A stretch of 64,000 bases of DNA. Source: Nocardia sp. SYP-A9097 (GTDB lineage Bacteria; Actinomycetota; Actinomycetes; Mycobacteriales; Mycobacteriaceae). Each line of letters starts with the position of its first letter. The stretch's first letter is position 1. The stretch covers positions 248,001 through 312,000 of the forward strand of contig NZ_WJIC01000002.1 in NCBI RefSeq assembly GCF_009649815.1. Reading direction: 5' to 3'. The notes beneath the pieces were generated by a model, which made no database searches, had not been told where the DNA came from, and was given only the letters and a program-made list of their open reading frames with translations. The position numbers and the translations under genes were made by a program. Positions 1-9,100 of the stretch are shown here, in pieces.

Positions 1-1249
1 GGACGGCTACCTCGTCCGCGCCGAAGGAGCCGCCGCGCAGGACTCGGTAGTCGCCGCCGAAGAAGACCTCGGAGTATTCGCGGTACGGGAAGGGGCGGAA
101 GCCGGGGTAGGGGGTGAAGTCCGAGGAGGTCCACTCCCAGACGTCACCGATCAACTGGTGCACGCCCTGCGGGGACGCGCCCGCGGAATATGCGCCCGCG
201 TCCGCCGGTTCCAGGTGCCGCTGGCCGAGATTCGCGGTTTCGGGGGTGGGGTCGGTGTCGCCCCAGGGGTAGCGGCGGGAGCGGCCGGTGGCCGGGTCGA
301 AGCGGGCCGCCTTCTCCCACTCCGCTTCCGCCGGAAGGCGTTTGCCCGCCCAGGCGGCGTACGCCTCGGCCTCGAAATAGCAGACGTGCAGAACCGGCTG
401 GTGCGGGCGCAACGGTTGCATGGTGCCGAAAACCCTGCGCCACCAACGGCCGCCACCATCCAGCTCCCAGAATTGCGGGGAGACCAATCCGGCTTCGACG
501 CGATGTGCCCAGCCGCGCTCGGACCAGAGTTCGGGGCGTTCGTAGCCGCCATCGGCCATGAACTCCAGGTACTGCTCGTTGGTGATGGGTGCGGCGTCGA
601 TGGCGTAACCGGGCACGTGCACCGGATGTGCGGGCCGTTCATTGTCCAGCGCCCACGGATCGGAATCGGTGCCCATGATGAATTCGCCTGCGGGAATGAC
701 CACTTCGCCGCGCACGGGGTGCGGCACGGTCGGCGAGGCGGGTGCGGCGAGCACCGCTTCGCCCTGCCGCAGTTGATGTGTCGCGAGCATGGTCTCGTCA
801 TGCTGCTGCTCGTGCTGGGCGATCATCCCGAACGCGAACCCGTCCGTAACCAGTTCTCCGCCGCGTAATGGGCTGTGCTCCAGCACATCCCACACCTTCC
901 CGCGCACCTGCCCGACATACTCGCGCGCCTGCCCCGGATTCAGCAGCGGCAGTGCCGGTCGATTCGCCCGAGCGTGTTTGAAGGCGTCATACAGCTCGTC
1001 GATATCCGAGCGCACGGCCTCCCGCCCGCCCACATCCCGCACCAGCCACAGCTCTTCCTGATTGCCGATATGCGCGAGATCCCACACCAGCGGACTCATG
1101 ATCCGCGAATGCTGCGCCACCAGTTCCGCCTCGTCCAGGCAGTCGGTGAGTCCCGCAGTCCGCCCCCGAGCCCGCTCCAGCACCTGCGCGATCCGCGCCC
1201 GCAGCCGCTCTGTCTCGCCCCGATCAGTTCCCGGCAGCTGAATAGTCAT
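1..1249 (-). CDS. egtB: EgtB, ergothioneine-pathway sulfoxide synthase (3' end outside window)
   Basis: EgtB is a non-haem iron enzyme that oxidatively joins gamma-glutamyl-cysteine (or cysteine) to hercynine. The readable N-terminal 416 residues start MTIQLPGTDRGE and contain a DinB-like four-helix domain with the metal ligand pattern HEQQHDE near residue 150. A formylglycine-generating-enzyme-like (FGE-sulfatase) domain follows, with FIMGTDS, RLPAEAEWEKAAR and DVWEWTSSDFTPYPGF. The ATG at 1249 is preceded by CGGAG at good spacing. The frame is still open at base 1, so the last few residues and any egtC/D/E genes lie outside. It is the second gene after egtA, with a 99-bp gap, which is the usual actinobacterial egt order. 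Confidence 0.95.
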   Translation of the reverse strand, partial: MTIQLPGTDRGETERLRARIAQVLERARGRTAGLTDCLDEAELVAQHSRIMSPLVWDLAHIGNQEELWLVRDVGGREAVRSDIDELYDAFKHARANRPALPLLNPGQAREYVGQVRGKVWDVLEHSPLRGGELVTDGFAFGMIAQHEQQHDETMLATHQLRQGEAVLAAPASPTVPHPVRGEVVIPAGEFIMGTDSDPWALDNERPAHPVHVPGYAIDAAPITNEQYLEFMADGGYERPELWSERGWAHRVEAGLVSPQFWELDGGGRWWRRVFGTMQPLRPHQPVLHVCYFEAEAYAAWAGKRLPAEAEWEKAARFDPATGRSRRYPWGDTDPTPETANLGQRHLEPADAGAYSAGASPQGVHQLIGDVWEWTSSDFTPYPGFRPFPYREYSEVFFGGDYRVLRGGSFGADEVAV

Positions 1250-1348
1250 GACAAAACTCCGAATTCGATTCGAGAATGGAAAACGCCCGGCCGTCGAAAA
1301 CCCATGTCGAACGGCGGCGGCCACTCATTCGTGCCGCCACGTTCGCGA

Positions 1349-2893
1349 TCATGCGCGGCTCCCGGAGGTGGAATCGGCTGTGGGCGCCAGTCCTTGGCGG
1401 CAACGTGCCGCGGCGGCCGCCAATTCCGCTGCGGCGGAGGGGGTCGCGGCGTGGGCGGTGGCCAAATCCAGGAGAGCTACCGCGGCGGCGCGGATTTCGG
1501 GGTCGGCGAGGCCGTAGCGGGCGGCTTCGGACCAGAGTCCCGCCGTCGAGCTCGCCAGCGCGGTCGCCTCCGCCACCACGGCGGGGGTGGAGACCAGGGC
1601 GTCTATGGCGTGCACGGGGACGGTCCAGGTGTCGCCGGGTTGGGCGTCCAGGTAGCGGACCTCCAGGTGACCGGAGGCGCGGACCGGGGGGAAGACGGTG
1701 GTCAGGTGGTAGTCGAGGTCGGATTGGTCTGGGCGGCGGTCGATTTCGTCGTCGAGGGCACCACACAACCAGTCCGCGAAGGTCGCACCGGGCGGGGCCG
1801 ACCAATCGGCGGCACCGGAGCTGGGCCGATGGGCGGTCGCCCCGCCGAATGACCCGACGGCGCCAACCACATTCGAGGAACCGTGAGAGCCGCCGGCGCG
1901 AGTGGTCCGATCCGAGCCCGAGCCACCCGAGCCGATGGTTGCGGCGGAGACATCCGAGCCATTGGCCGCGGCAGAGGCATCCGAGCCTCCAGCGGCGCCA
2001 TTGTCGCCCGGCTCGGCGCTCAGCGAACTGTTCGGCCGTACACACAACAGTGGTACGTCCAGCGCCCACTGGGCATAGCCCGCCACGGGATCGGCCCAGT
2101 TGTGCACGGGTGGGCGGGTGCGGAGGTAGTCGAGGCGGAGCCAGGTGCGCATGCGCTGGGACGCCCAGCTGCCCGGAGGTGCACCGCTGAGGATCGGGGA
2201 GCAGGCGAAGGCGGCCAGCAGGGCCGGGCCGATGGCGTAGAGGGCCGTCAGGCGGGCGGCTATATCGGCTTCGTCCGCTCCGGCGTCGACGCTGACCTGG
2301 GTGGCGGCGGTATTGCACATCATGAGCGCCCCGAAGGGGCCGATTCCGGCGAAGGAACGCTCCATGGCGCGATATCGCGGTAGTTGGAGCAGGCGTTGCG
2401 GGCCGCGGGCCGGATCCGCGGAGGCGGAGAAGGTGTGGATATCGCGGGAGTCCAGGAGTTCCCGCAGGCGGACCGTATCGGTGCGCAGGCGCTCACACAG
2501 TTCGGCGGCGGTTCCGAACGGGGCACTGGAGAGTTCGATCTGGCCACCGGGTTCAATCGTGACCCGGCTACCTCCCGGCAGTGGATGCGCCGGGGAATCT
2601 GGCGAAATGGACTGCGGCGCATGGGGCCCCAGTGCGTCTGCGAGCACAGTCAACTGCGGACGCGGGGCCGACGCCGAAGGCTCCCCCTGCGCGGTGAGCC
2701 ACTCCAATTCGGCGCCGATGAGCATGGGTGGGCCCTGCTTGAAACAGACCTTGCCGATATAGGCCTCGGCCGCGGCACGGCTGGAGAACTCGCTCCCGGG
2801 AGCCTGTGCGACCCGACCGGTCTGCACGGTGGTGGCCTGCCCCGAACGCCCGACAATTCGCGGCAAATCGGTGAGGGATGTCGAAACCGTCAT
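1349..2893 (-). CDS. egtA: EgtA, glutamate-cysteine ligase for ergothioneine biosynthesis
   Basis: EgtA makes gamma-glutamylcysteine, the sulfur donor for EgtB. The protein has 514 residues and shows GCS2-type features: MLIGAELEWLTAQG, VTIEPGGQIELSSAP and LLQLPRYRAMERSF. The ATG at 2893 is chosen over a codon 51 bp further upstream because GGAGG sits five bases before it and the protein then begins MTVSTSLTDLPRI. Between LDVPLLCVRPN and WSAPPGATFADWL lies about 75 residues of Gly/Ser/Ala/Asp-rich low-complexity sequence (about residues 288-363, bases 1805-2032). From memory of the family this stretch is much shorter, so it looks like a disordered insertion in a surface loop. The gene heads the egtA-egtB unit and is divergent from the PLP enzyme at 3005. 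Confidence 0.93.
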   Translation of the reverse strand: MTVSTSLTDLPRIVGRSGQATTVQTGRVAQAPGSEFSSRAAAEAYIGKVCFKQGPPMLIGAELEWLTAQGEPSASAPRPQLTVLADALGPHAPQSISPDSPAHPLPGGSRVTIEPGGQIELSSAPFGTAAELCERLRTDTVRLRELLDSRDIHTFSASADPARGPQRLLQLPRYRAMERSFAGIGPFGALMMCNTAATQVSVDAGADEADIAARLTALYAIGPALLAAFACSPILSGAPPGSWASQRMRTWLRLDYLRTRPPVHNWADPVAGYAQWALDVPLLCVRPNSSLSAEPGDNGAAGGSDASAAANGSDVSAATIGSGGSGSDRTTRAGGSHGSSNVVGAVGSFGGATAHRPSSGAADWSAPPGATFADWLCGALDDEIDRRPDQSDLDYHLTTVFPPVRASGHLEVRYLDAQPGDTWTVPVHAIDALVSTPAVVAEATALASSTAGLWSEAARYGLADPEIRAAAVALLDLATAHAATPSAAAELAAAAARCRQGLAPTADSTSGSRA

Positions 2894-3004
2894 GCCAACC
2901 TCCGTTCGAGTGAACCTTGACCGTCCGGCAGCGCGGGCGATCAATCCAGAGTAGCGAGGAACACCGACAACAAATCTGACGAATTGGAGAACACCCCAAC
3001 CGAT

Positions 3005-4186
3005 ATGGTCGATCGTATGGTGAATATTGCCCGGTTACGTGCCGATACCCCTGGTTGCGAAGGCCAGGTATTCCTGGACAGCGCCGGCTCCTCGCTGCCC
3101 CCGCGTATCGTCGTCGACACCGCGATCGCCCACCTGCGCCGCGAAGCCGAGATCGGTGGCTATCGCGCCGCCAATGAACGCCTCGATGATCTGAGCGGCG
3201 TCAAGACCGCGATCGGGCAGCTCATCAATGCCCCCGCCGAGGCCATCGCCCTCAGCGACAGCGCCAGCCGATCGTGGAGCGACTTCTTCTACGCGGTGCC
3301 GCTGCGCCCGGGCGACCGCATCCTCATCTCCGGCGCGGACTACGCCAGCAATGCCATCGCCGCCCTGCAGCGGGCACGGCAGACCGGGGCCGTCGTGGAG
3401 ACGATTCCGAGCGACAGCAGCGGGCAACTCGACCTCGACGCCTTGCAAACCATGGTCGACGAACGCGTGAAACTGGTTTCGCTGGTTCATGTTCCGACCA
3501 ATGGCGGACTGGTGAATCCCGTCGCCGAGGCCGCGCGGATCGCCCGCCGCGCCGGTGCGCTGGTGCTGCTGGATGCCTGCCAATCCGCGGGCCAGCTACC
3601 CCTGGACATCACCGAACTCGGCGTGGACGCGCTGTCCGCGACCGGGCGCAAATGGCTACGCGGCCCGCGCGGCACCGGCTTCCTCTACGTGCGCCCCGAA
3701 CTCGCCGCCTCGATGGAGCCGAGCCGCCTGGATCTGCACAGCGCCGCCTGGACCGGTCCCGCCGAATACGCACTCGCCCCCGACGCCGGGCGCTTCGAAT
3801 TCTGGGAGTGCGATATCGCGGGCCGCCTCGGCCTGGGCGCGGCCATCAGATACCTGCTCGACCAGGGCCCCGCCGATATCTACGAGGCCATTGCCGAACG
3901 CGCCGAGTACCTTCGCAAAAGCCTGCAGGAGATCCCCCGGGTGACCGTTCGCGACCGGGGCACCCAGCACGCGGGCATCGTCTCCTTCACGGTCGAGGGC
4001 CGCACGCCCATCGAGGTCCGCGACCGCCTCGCCCGCGACCGCATCACGGTGACCGTGAGCCACCGCTCCTCCACCCTCCTGGATATGACCGACCGCGACC
4101 TCGACTCGGTGGTCCGCGCCTCCCCGCATGCCTTCATCACCTTCGAAGACCTCGACCGCTTCACCGAGGCGGTTACCGCGCTGTGA
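3005..4186 (+). CDS. Class V aminotransferase-fold PLP enzyme (cysteine desulfurase/isopenicillin N epimerase-like)
   Basis: Fold-type I PLP enzyme of about 393 residues. The cofactor-lysine motif is SATGRKWLRGPRGTGFLYVR, preceded by the PLP-binding Asp/Gln in LVLLDACQSAGQLPLD. The N-terminus VFLDSAGSSLPP is typical of this superfamily. ATG codons at 3005 and 3017 are both plausible; a TTG further upstream has no support. The gene is divergent from egtA with about 110 bp between the starts, so they may share a control region. EgtE, the ergothioneine C-S lyase, belongs to the same superfamily, so a role in sulfur or ergothioneine metabolism is possible. However, it lies outside the egtA-egtB unit and the true egtE may sit beyond the left edge. 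The substrate is unknown. Confidence 0.8.
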   Translation: MVDRMVNIARLRADTPGCEGQVFLDSAGSSLPPRIVVDTAIAHLRREAEIGGYRAANERLDDLSGVKTAIGQLINAPAEAIALSDSASRSWSDFFYAVPLRPGDRILISGADYASNAIAALQRARQTGAVVETIPSDSSGQLDLDALQTMVDERVKLVSLVHVPTNGGLVNPVAEAARIARRAGALVLLDACQSAGQLPLDITELGVDALSATGRKWLRGPRGTGFLYVRPELAASMEPSRLDLHSAAWTGPAEYALAPDAGRFEFWECDIAGRLGLGAAIRYLLDQGPADIYEAIAERAEYLRKSLQEIPRVTVRDRGTQHAGIVSFTVEGRTPIEVRDRLARDRITVTVSHRSSTLLDMTDRDLDSVVRASPHAFITFEDLDRFTEAVTAL

Positions 4187-4336
4187 AGGTGACGCCTGAT
4201 TTCGCGACGTCGGGGTAACTCGCCGGGTATGCCCGAAAGTCATGGAAGACGGGACCGCAACTATTCCGAAACGGTTAACAGGGGGTAGGTTGCGGCGGGA
4301 TAGTTGAGGTGTTGGCCAGCGTTTGAGGAGTCGATC

Positions 4337-5983
4337 GTGAGCCGCTTCACCCAGGAAATGTATGCCACCGCGCGCACGTCCACGCATGGGCTGGTGACGG
4401 GGGAACCCGACGCCCCGCTGCGGCAGTCGTGGGGCGAGATCCATCGCATCGCAAGGGAAATGGCCGGGGGCCTCGCCGAGGCCGGGATCGGGCATGGCGA
4501 TGCGGTCGGCGTGCTCGCCGGAATGCCGGTCGATATCGCCCCGGCCTGCCAGGCCGTATGGATGCGCGGGGCCTCGATCACCATGCTGCACCAGCCGACG
4601 CCGCGCACCGATCTACAGATGTGGGCGCACGATACCGAGACCGTGCTGCGCATGATCGAGGCTCGCGCAGTGGTTTTGGGCGCCCCCTTCGAGGCCGCGG
4701 CACCCCTGCTCGCCGAACGCGGGATCGCCGTGGTGACCATCGAGCAGATGCGCCGGGGCAGCGAGACCGAGCCGCTACCGACCGGCGAGAACGATATCGC
4801 CTTGCAGCAGTTGACCTCCGGCTCCACCGGTTCACCCAAGGCGGTGCGGATCACGCATGGCAACTTCTTCGTGAACGCCTACGCCATGTTCGATCGAGTG
4901 AAATTCCAGCTCGACGACGACGTCATGATCAGCTGGCTGCCGCTCTTCCACGATATGGGCATGGTCGGATTTCTCAGCGTCCCAATGCAGTTCGGTGCGG
5001 AGGTGGTATGCGTGACACCACTGGACTTCCTGGTCCGGCCGATCCTGTGGGCCGAACTCATCTCCAAATATCGTGGAACCGTCACCGCCGCACCCAATTT
5101 CGCCTATTCACTGCTGGCTCGCAGGCTGCGCAATGCCGACGAAGGGACCTTCGATCTGAGCTGTGTGCGCTACATGTGGAACGGCGCGGAACCCGTCGAC
5201 GCCGACACCATGGACGCGCTCGCCGAGGCGGGAAAACGCTTCGGGCTCAACCCGATGGCGCTCACCCCCGTGTACGGCATGGCCGAAACCACCCTGGCCG
5301 TCTCCATCCCGGATCCGGGCCTCGGGCAGATTCTCGACGTGGTCGACGCGGATCTACTGGAGGCGATCGGCAAGGCGGTGCCGGTGCGGCATCCCGAACA
5401 CCATCACAGCGCGGTGCGCCGCCTGCCCACGCTCGGCTACCTGGTCGACAATCTGGAGGGCCGGGTGGTGGACGCGGACCGCCAACCCCTCCCGGTCCGC
5501 AGTGTCGGCGTGATCGAATTGCGGGGCCCCGCAGTAACTTCCGGCTATGTGACGGTGGCTGGATTCCGGCCCGCGCAGGATGCCGAAGGCTGGCTGGATA
5601 CCGGCGATATCGGCTACCTCACCGAGAACGGCCTGGTCGTGGTCTGCGGTCGCATCAAGGACGTCATCATCATGGGCGGCCGCAATATCTTCCCCACCGA
5701 TATCGAGCGAGCGGCCTTACGTATCAAGGGAGTTCGCCCCGGCAATGCGGTGGCGGTGCGTCTGGACGCGGGCCAGAAACGCGAGAGCTTCGCGGTTGTG
5801 GTGGAGAGCAACGACTTTCAGAATCCGGCCGAGGTCAAACGCATCGAACACGACATAGTTCACGCCGTCTTCTCGGAGGTGGGTGTGCGCCCGCGCAGCG
5901 TCACCATTCTCGGTCCGGGGGCGCTGCCCAAGACCTCCTCCGGAAAGCTGCGCCGCTCGGCTACGACAGCCCAGGTGAGCTGA
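4337..5983 (+). CDS. Fatty-acyl-AMP ligase / acyl-CoA synthetase, Pks16 (Rv1013)-like
   Basis: ANL-superfamily adenylating enzyme of 548 residues that activates a carboxylic acid, probably a fatty acid, as its acyl-AMP. The P-loop is [52 protein letters not shown] and the hinge/C-domain [14 protein letters not shown] follow in the expected order, and the catalytic lysine region is [12 protein letters not shown]. The GTG at 4337 is preceded by TTGAGGAG at seven bases; an in-frame codon at 4304 has no such site. It converges on pth, the same arrangement as pks16-pth in mycobacteria. Despite the historical name, no polyketide synthase domains are present. Confidence 0.85.
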   Translation: MSRFTQEMYATARTSTHGLVTGEPDAPLRQSWGEIHRIAREMAGGLAEAGIGHGDAVGVLAGMPVDIAPACQAVWMRGASITMLHQPTPRTDLQMWAHDTETVLRMIEARAVVLGAPFEAAAPLLAERGIAVVTIEQMRRGSETEPLPTGENDIALQQLTSGSTGSPKAVRITHGNFFVNAYAMFDRVKFQLDDDVMISWLPLFHDMGMVGFLSVPMQFGAEVVCVTPLDFLVRPILWAELISKYRGTVTAAPNFAYSLLARRLRNADEGTFDLSCVRYMWNGAEPVDADTMDALAEAGKRFGLNPMALTPVYGMAETTLAVSIPDPGLGQILDVVDADLLEAIGKAVPVRHPEHHHSAVRRLPTLGYLVDNLEGRVVDADRQPLPVRSVGVIELRGPAVTSGYVTVAGFRPAQDAEGWLDTGDIGYLTENGLVVVCGRIKDVIIMGGRNIFPTDIERAALRIKGVRPGNAVAVRLDAGQKRESFAVVVESNDFQNPAEVKRIEHDIVHAVFSEVGVRPRSVTILGPGALPKTSSGKLRRSATTAQVS

Positions 5984-5990
5984 CGAAAAC

Positions 5991-6016
5991 GCCCCGTCCG
6001 GAATTCCGGACGGGGC
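5991..6016. terminator. Perfect 26-bp palindrome between convergent genes
   Basis: The arms GCCCCGTCCGGAA and TTCCGGACGGGGC pair completely. The element sits 8 bp after the acyl-AMP ligase stop and 18 bp after the pth stop on the other strand. No long T-run follows, as is common in actinobacteria. It probably terminates transcription in both directions. Confidence 0.8.
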
Positions 6017-6033
6017 GCGAAGTGCTTTGCTAC

Positions 6034-6615
6034 TCAGTGCAACTGGTTCTGGGCGGTTTCCAGGCCCACGCGCAGCAGCAGCTCGACCGCGTCGGCGGCC
6101 TGTTCCACGATCACCGGGACCTCTTTGCGCTCCGGTGCGGAGAACGGCTTCAGCACGTAATCGGCGGGATCCTGACGACCCGGCGGGCGGCCGATACCGA
6201 ACCGCACCCGCAGGTAATCCTTGGTGGTCAAAGCCTGCGACATGGAGCGCAGGCCATTGTGCCCGCCCTCACCGCCGCCCTGCTTCAACCGGATCACACC
6301 GAACGGCAGATCCAGTTCGTCGTGGATGGCGATCACCTCGGTGGCGGGCACCGAGAAGAATTTCGCCAGCGCCGCGACCGGGCGGCCGGACAGGTTCATG
6401 AAGCTGCGCGGTTTCGCGATCAGCACCTTGCGCCCGTCCAGGCGTGCCTCGAGCAGATCCGCGCCCGACTTCTTGTGCACGGTGAAACGACCGCCGACAC
6501 GCTCCGCGAGCAGATCGGCGACCATGAATCCGACATTGTGCCGGGTGCGCTCGTACTCGGTTCCGGGATTACCCAGTCCGACCACGAGCACGGGCCCGGC
6601 AGTTGCCTCGGTCAC
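6034..6615 (-). CDS. pth: Peptidyl-tRNA hydrolase
   Basis: Pth cleaves the ester bond of peptidyl-tRNAs that drop off ribosomes and so recycles tRNA. The 193-residue protein has all the family signatures: [20 protein letters not shown] with the catalytic His in [26 protein letters not shown] and [14 protein letters not shown]. Translation starts with GTG ([12 protein letters not shown]). It lies 21 bp downstream of rplY on the same strand, so rplY-pth is an operon, as in mycobacteria. Confidence 0.97.
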   Translation of the reverse strand: MTEATAGPVLVVGLGNPGTEYERTRHNVGFMVADLLAERVGGRFTVHKKSGADLLEARLDGRKVLIAKPRSFMNLSGRPVAALAKFFSVPATEVIAIHDELDLPFGVIRLKQGGGEGGHNGLRSMSQALTTKDYLRVRFGIGRPPGRQDPADYVLKPFSAPERKEVPVIVEQAADAVELLLRVGLETAQNQLH

Positions 6616-6636
6616 GAAAACCGTTGTGCGGCAGTA

Positions 6637-7245
6637 TTACTCGGAGGCGGCTTCGCCGGCGGCAGCAGCCTCGGCGGCCTCTTCGGTCTCCTGCGCGGAG
6701 GCCGGGGCGGCGATGATGTTGACGATCAGCGCCTCCGGGTCACCGGCAAGGGTGACGCCCTCGGGCAGCGCGATGTCGCCCGCGTTGATCTGGGTACCGG
6801 CGGCGATACCGGCGATGGAGACCTCGATGGCCTCGGGCAGGTTCATCACGTCGGCCTCGATGGAGAGCACGGTGACGTCCGAGGTGACCAGGGTGCCGGA
6901 GGCGGCCTCGCCGACCAGGTTCACGTGCACATCGGCGACGACGCGCTCACCGCGACGGATGACCAGCAGGTCGGCGTGCTCGATGTAGCGACGGATCGGG
7001 TGCACGACGACCGACTTGGTCAGTGCCAGGTGCTTCTCGCCCGCAATGTTCAGGTTCAGCACGGCGTTGGTGCCGTGCTCACGCAGGATGGCGGCGAAGT
7101 CGCGCGCGTTCACGGCGAGGTGCTGCGGCTCGGTGTTGTGGCCGTAGAGCACGGCGGGAACGTTGCCGTCGCGGCGGGTGCGGCGGGCCGCGCCCTTGCC
7201 GAACTCGGTGCGTACAGTGGCTTCGAGAAGGTTGGCGTCGGACAT
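6637..7245 (-). CDS. rplY: 50S ribosomal protein L25 / general stress protein Ctc
   Basis: L25 binds 5S rRNA in the large subunit. The 202-residue protein is the long Ctc form: an L25 domain ([31 protein letters not shown]) followed by the TL5-type C-terminal beta domain ([17 protein letters not shown]). It ends in an Ala/Glu-rich acidic tail. The ATG at 7245 has a purine-rich GGAGTAGACAGTC leader. It is the first gene of rplY-pth, and the 250 bp upstream (7246-7495) contain no gene and should hold its promoter. Confidence 0.95.
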   Translation of the reverse strand: MSDANLLEATVRTEFGKGAARRTRRDGNVPAVLYGHNTEPQHLAVNARDFAAILREHGTNAVLNLNIAGEKHLALTKSVVVHPIRRYIEHADLLVIRRGERVVADVHVNLVGEAASGTLVTSDVTVLSIEADVMNLPEAIEVSIAGIAAGTQINAGDIALPEGVTLAGDPEALIVNIIAAPASAQETEEAAEAAAAGEAASE

Positions 7246-7495
7246 GACTGTCTACTCCTACGGCTCGTCCGGGCTGATGTCAGCGTGCTGGCCAGGGGAA
7301 CTTGCCGCCCTGGCGCGATGTTGGTCTATTCGTCAGGCGAAGACCAACAGGGACGGCCGGAAGCCGAAACCCGTCGATCACGGTGGACATTTTGGGGTGT
7401 CGCACCCTCGCCGAGACAACCTGAAGACTCTAACACGCGGTGATAGGTGCTCCACACCACCCCCGCCTCGAGCTATACGCGAGTCGCGGCCGTGG

Positions 7496-8164
7496 CTAGG
7501 CGGCGTCGGCGCGATCCTTGAATGTGGCTGCGTAGCAATCCACATAGGGGCGGCCGGAGCGGCGCACCAGATCGGCCATGAGCTCATCGGTCGCCTGTCG
7601 CACACCGTACCGGTCGGCCGGGACGAAGTAGCGCGGGCGGCCGATGGAGATACGCACCTTCGCCGGGCGCAGGAAGCGGCGATCGCGCGGATTCATCCGA
7701 TCGGTGCCGGAGAGTACGACCGGGATCACGGGCGCGCCGGTCTGCATGGCGACCCTGATCACGCCGGTGCGACCGCGATAGATACGGCCATCCGGTGAAC
7801 GCGTGCCTTCCGGGTGAATGCCCCAGACCCCGCCCGCCCGCAGAATCCGCGCGGCCGCCGCGAGCGAATCACCCCCGGCCTGCCCACCGGTGCGATCCAC
7901 GGGTACCTGACCGGTCGCGTTCATGACCCACCGATTCACCCGCCCCCGGAAACCCTTCGTGGTGAAGTACTCCTGCTTGGCGATGAAGGTGACCTTGCGG
8001 GGCAACACCAGGCACAGGTACAGCGAGTCCACCACCGCCAGGTGATTCGCCGCGATGATCACCGGACCGTCTGCCGGAACATGGTGCAAGCCTTCGATTT
8101 CCGGCCTGCCCAGCAATTTGAGCAGCGGCCCGACGAGCACATGCTTCAACAGCCAGTACCACAT
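7496..8164 (-). CDS. 1-acyl-sn-glycerol-3-phosphate acyltransferase family protein (PlsC-like)
   Basis: Membrane-associated acyltransferase of 222 residues that transfers a fatty acyl chain to lysophosphatidic acid or a similar acceptor. The catalytic NHLAVVD motif (His41, Asp46) and the substrate-binding IHPEGTRSPDG motif are both intact, and VPVDRTGG and PVIPVVLSGTDRM match the family. It begins MWYWLLKHVLVGPLLKLLG, a hydrophobic amphipathic start. It is divergent from the TetR gene at 8273, and the 108 bp between them carry repeated GTAGAC/GTCTAC operator half-sites. It is therefore probably the target of that repressor. The exact acyl acceptor cannot be read from sequence. Confidence 0.88.
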   Translation of the reverse strand: MWYWLLKHVLVGPLLKLLGRPEIEGLHHVPADGPVIIAANHLAVVDSLYLCLVLPRKVTFIAKQEYFTTKGFRGRVNRWVMNATGQVPVDRTGGQAGGDSLAAAARILRAGGVWGIHPEGTRSPDGRIYRGRTGVIRVAMQTGAPVIPVVLSGTDRMNPRDRRFLRPAKVRISIGRPRYFVPADRYGVRQATDELMADLVRRSGRPYVDCYAATFKDRADAA

Positions 8165-8188
8165 GAAGATCTCTCCGATACGAGTTGC

Positions 8189-8235
8189 GTAGACACCGTC
8201 TACAACGTCTACACCACGGGGTAGACAATGTCTAC
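8189..8235. promoter_or_regulatory. Operator array: five GTAGAC/GTCTAC half-sites between plsC-like gene and tetR
   Basis: Two perfect 15-bp inverted repeats, GTAGACACCGTCTAC (8189-8203) and GTAGACAATGTCTAC (8221-8235), flank a further GTCTAC half-site at 8207-8212. All lie in the 108-bp divergent region. The spacing suits a TetR-family dimer array controlling both promoters. The second palindrome would overlap any start codon at 8228, which supports the later tetR start. Confidence 0.85.
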
Positions 8236-8272
8236 GACGAATCGCTCGCCGGAGCTTGGGAGGATGTCCGAC

Positions 8273-8860
8273 ATGAATGTGGTTGAGCCGCTGCGCGAGC
8301 GACTGGTGAGCGCCGGAGCCGACATGCTCGAACAGGTCGGCGCGGGCCAGCTCGGCCTGCGCGCCATCGCCCGCGAGGCGGGCGTCTCACACGGCGCACC
8401 CCGCCGCTGGTTCCCCACCCACAACTCGCTATTGGCCGCTATCGCCGCCCGCGGCTACGCCGACCTCGGCACGAGACTCGAAGCGATACAAGGGAATACG
8501 CCCCGGGACCGTCTCGACCGCACCTGCCGGACCTACCTGGAGTTCGCCGTCGAACGCCCGGAAATGTTCACCCTCATGTTCCGCCACGACCTCCTCGAGG
8601 GCGCGGGCGAAAACCTCCGGGCCACCACCACCCTGCCCATGTTCCGCCGCTGGCGCGACCTCGTCGCCACGGCCGGCGGTCAACCCGCGGCGGGCGACTC
8701 ACCCGATCCCGACGAACTGGCCCTCAGCCTCTGGACCAGCCTGCACGGCATCGCAACCCTGGTATCCAACCGCAGCCTCGAAGCCATGGCTCCCGGCTTC
8801 GACCCCGCCCGCCTGGTCACCGCCGCCATCACCCGCCACCTCACCCACGTCCAACCCTGA
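8273..8860 (+). CDS. TetR-family transcriptional regulator
   Basis: One-component repressor of 195 residues. The N-terminal helix-turn-helix reads LVSAGADMLEQVGAGQLGLRAIAREAGVSHGAPRRWF, followed by a ligand-binding domain with a TetR_C WHG-like pattern (EMFTLMFRHDLLE, LWTSLHGIATLV). The ATG at 8273 is preferred because GGGAGG lies nine bases upstream. The in-frame ATG at 8264 overlaps that site and one at 8228 lies inside an operator. It is divergent from the PlsC-like acyltransferase, which together with the operator array points to control of a lipid-modifying step, possibly by a fatty-acyl effector. Confidence 0.88.
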   Translation: MNVVEPLRERLVSAGADMLEQVGAGQLGLRAIAREAGVSHGAPRRWFPTHNSLLAAIAARGYADLGTRLEAIQGNTPRDRLDRTCRTYLEFAVERPEMFTLMFRHDLLEGAGENLRATTTLPMFRRWRDLVATAGGQPAAGDSPDPDELALSLWTSLHGIATLVSNRSLEAMAPGFDPARLVTAAITRHLTHVQP

Positions 8861-8869
8861 CCCCGCCCA

Positions 8870-8940
8870 ATCAAGATCACCAGGCATTCACCGTGGCGAA
8901 GCGCGAGTACCCACCACGCTCGGCGCCTGGTGATCTTGAT
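8870..8940. repeat. Long inverted repeat with 16-bp perfect arms between tetR and prfC
   Basis: Arms ATCAAGATCACCAGGC (8870-8885) and GCCTGGTGATCTTGAT (8925-8940) pair perfectly around a 39-nt loop that can itself pair partly (CGTGG with CCACG). It begins 9 bp after the tetR stop. It may terminate tetR, but there is no U-run and the loop is long, so a mobile palindromic element or structured RNA is equally possible. Confidence 0.7.
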
Positions 8941-9100
8941 CCTCGGCGAGTGGGACCTCACCCTCACGGCGGTGGTCTCTCGCGTTTTGCCTCCGGACGG
9001 TCCCGATGATCTTGGTTGCGGTCGATGGGAACCGGCTGGTCGGCGGGGAGGAGCGGTCGCGTAACCTGGTTCGGTTGCCTCGTCTGTGAAGGAGTCCCCC

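Noticed and set aside
3005..4186. Naming the class V PLP enzyme EgtE
   Set aside because: The N-terminus and context differ from my memory of EgtE, and the real egtE may lie outside the window; kept as a superfamily call.
4429..7443. A plus-strand open frame of about 1000 codons spanning the acyl-AMP ligase, pth and rplY
   Set aside because: It is Arg/Gly/Pro-rich with no recognisable domain and crosses a perfect terminator palindrome and two genes on the other strand. It is a high-GC shadow frame.
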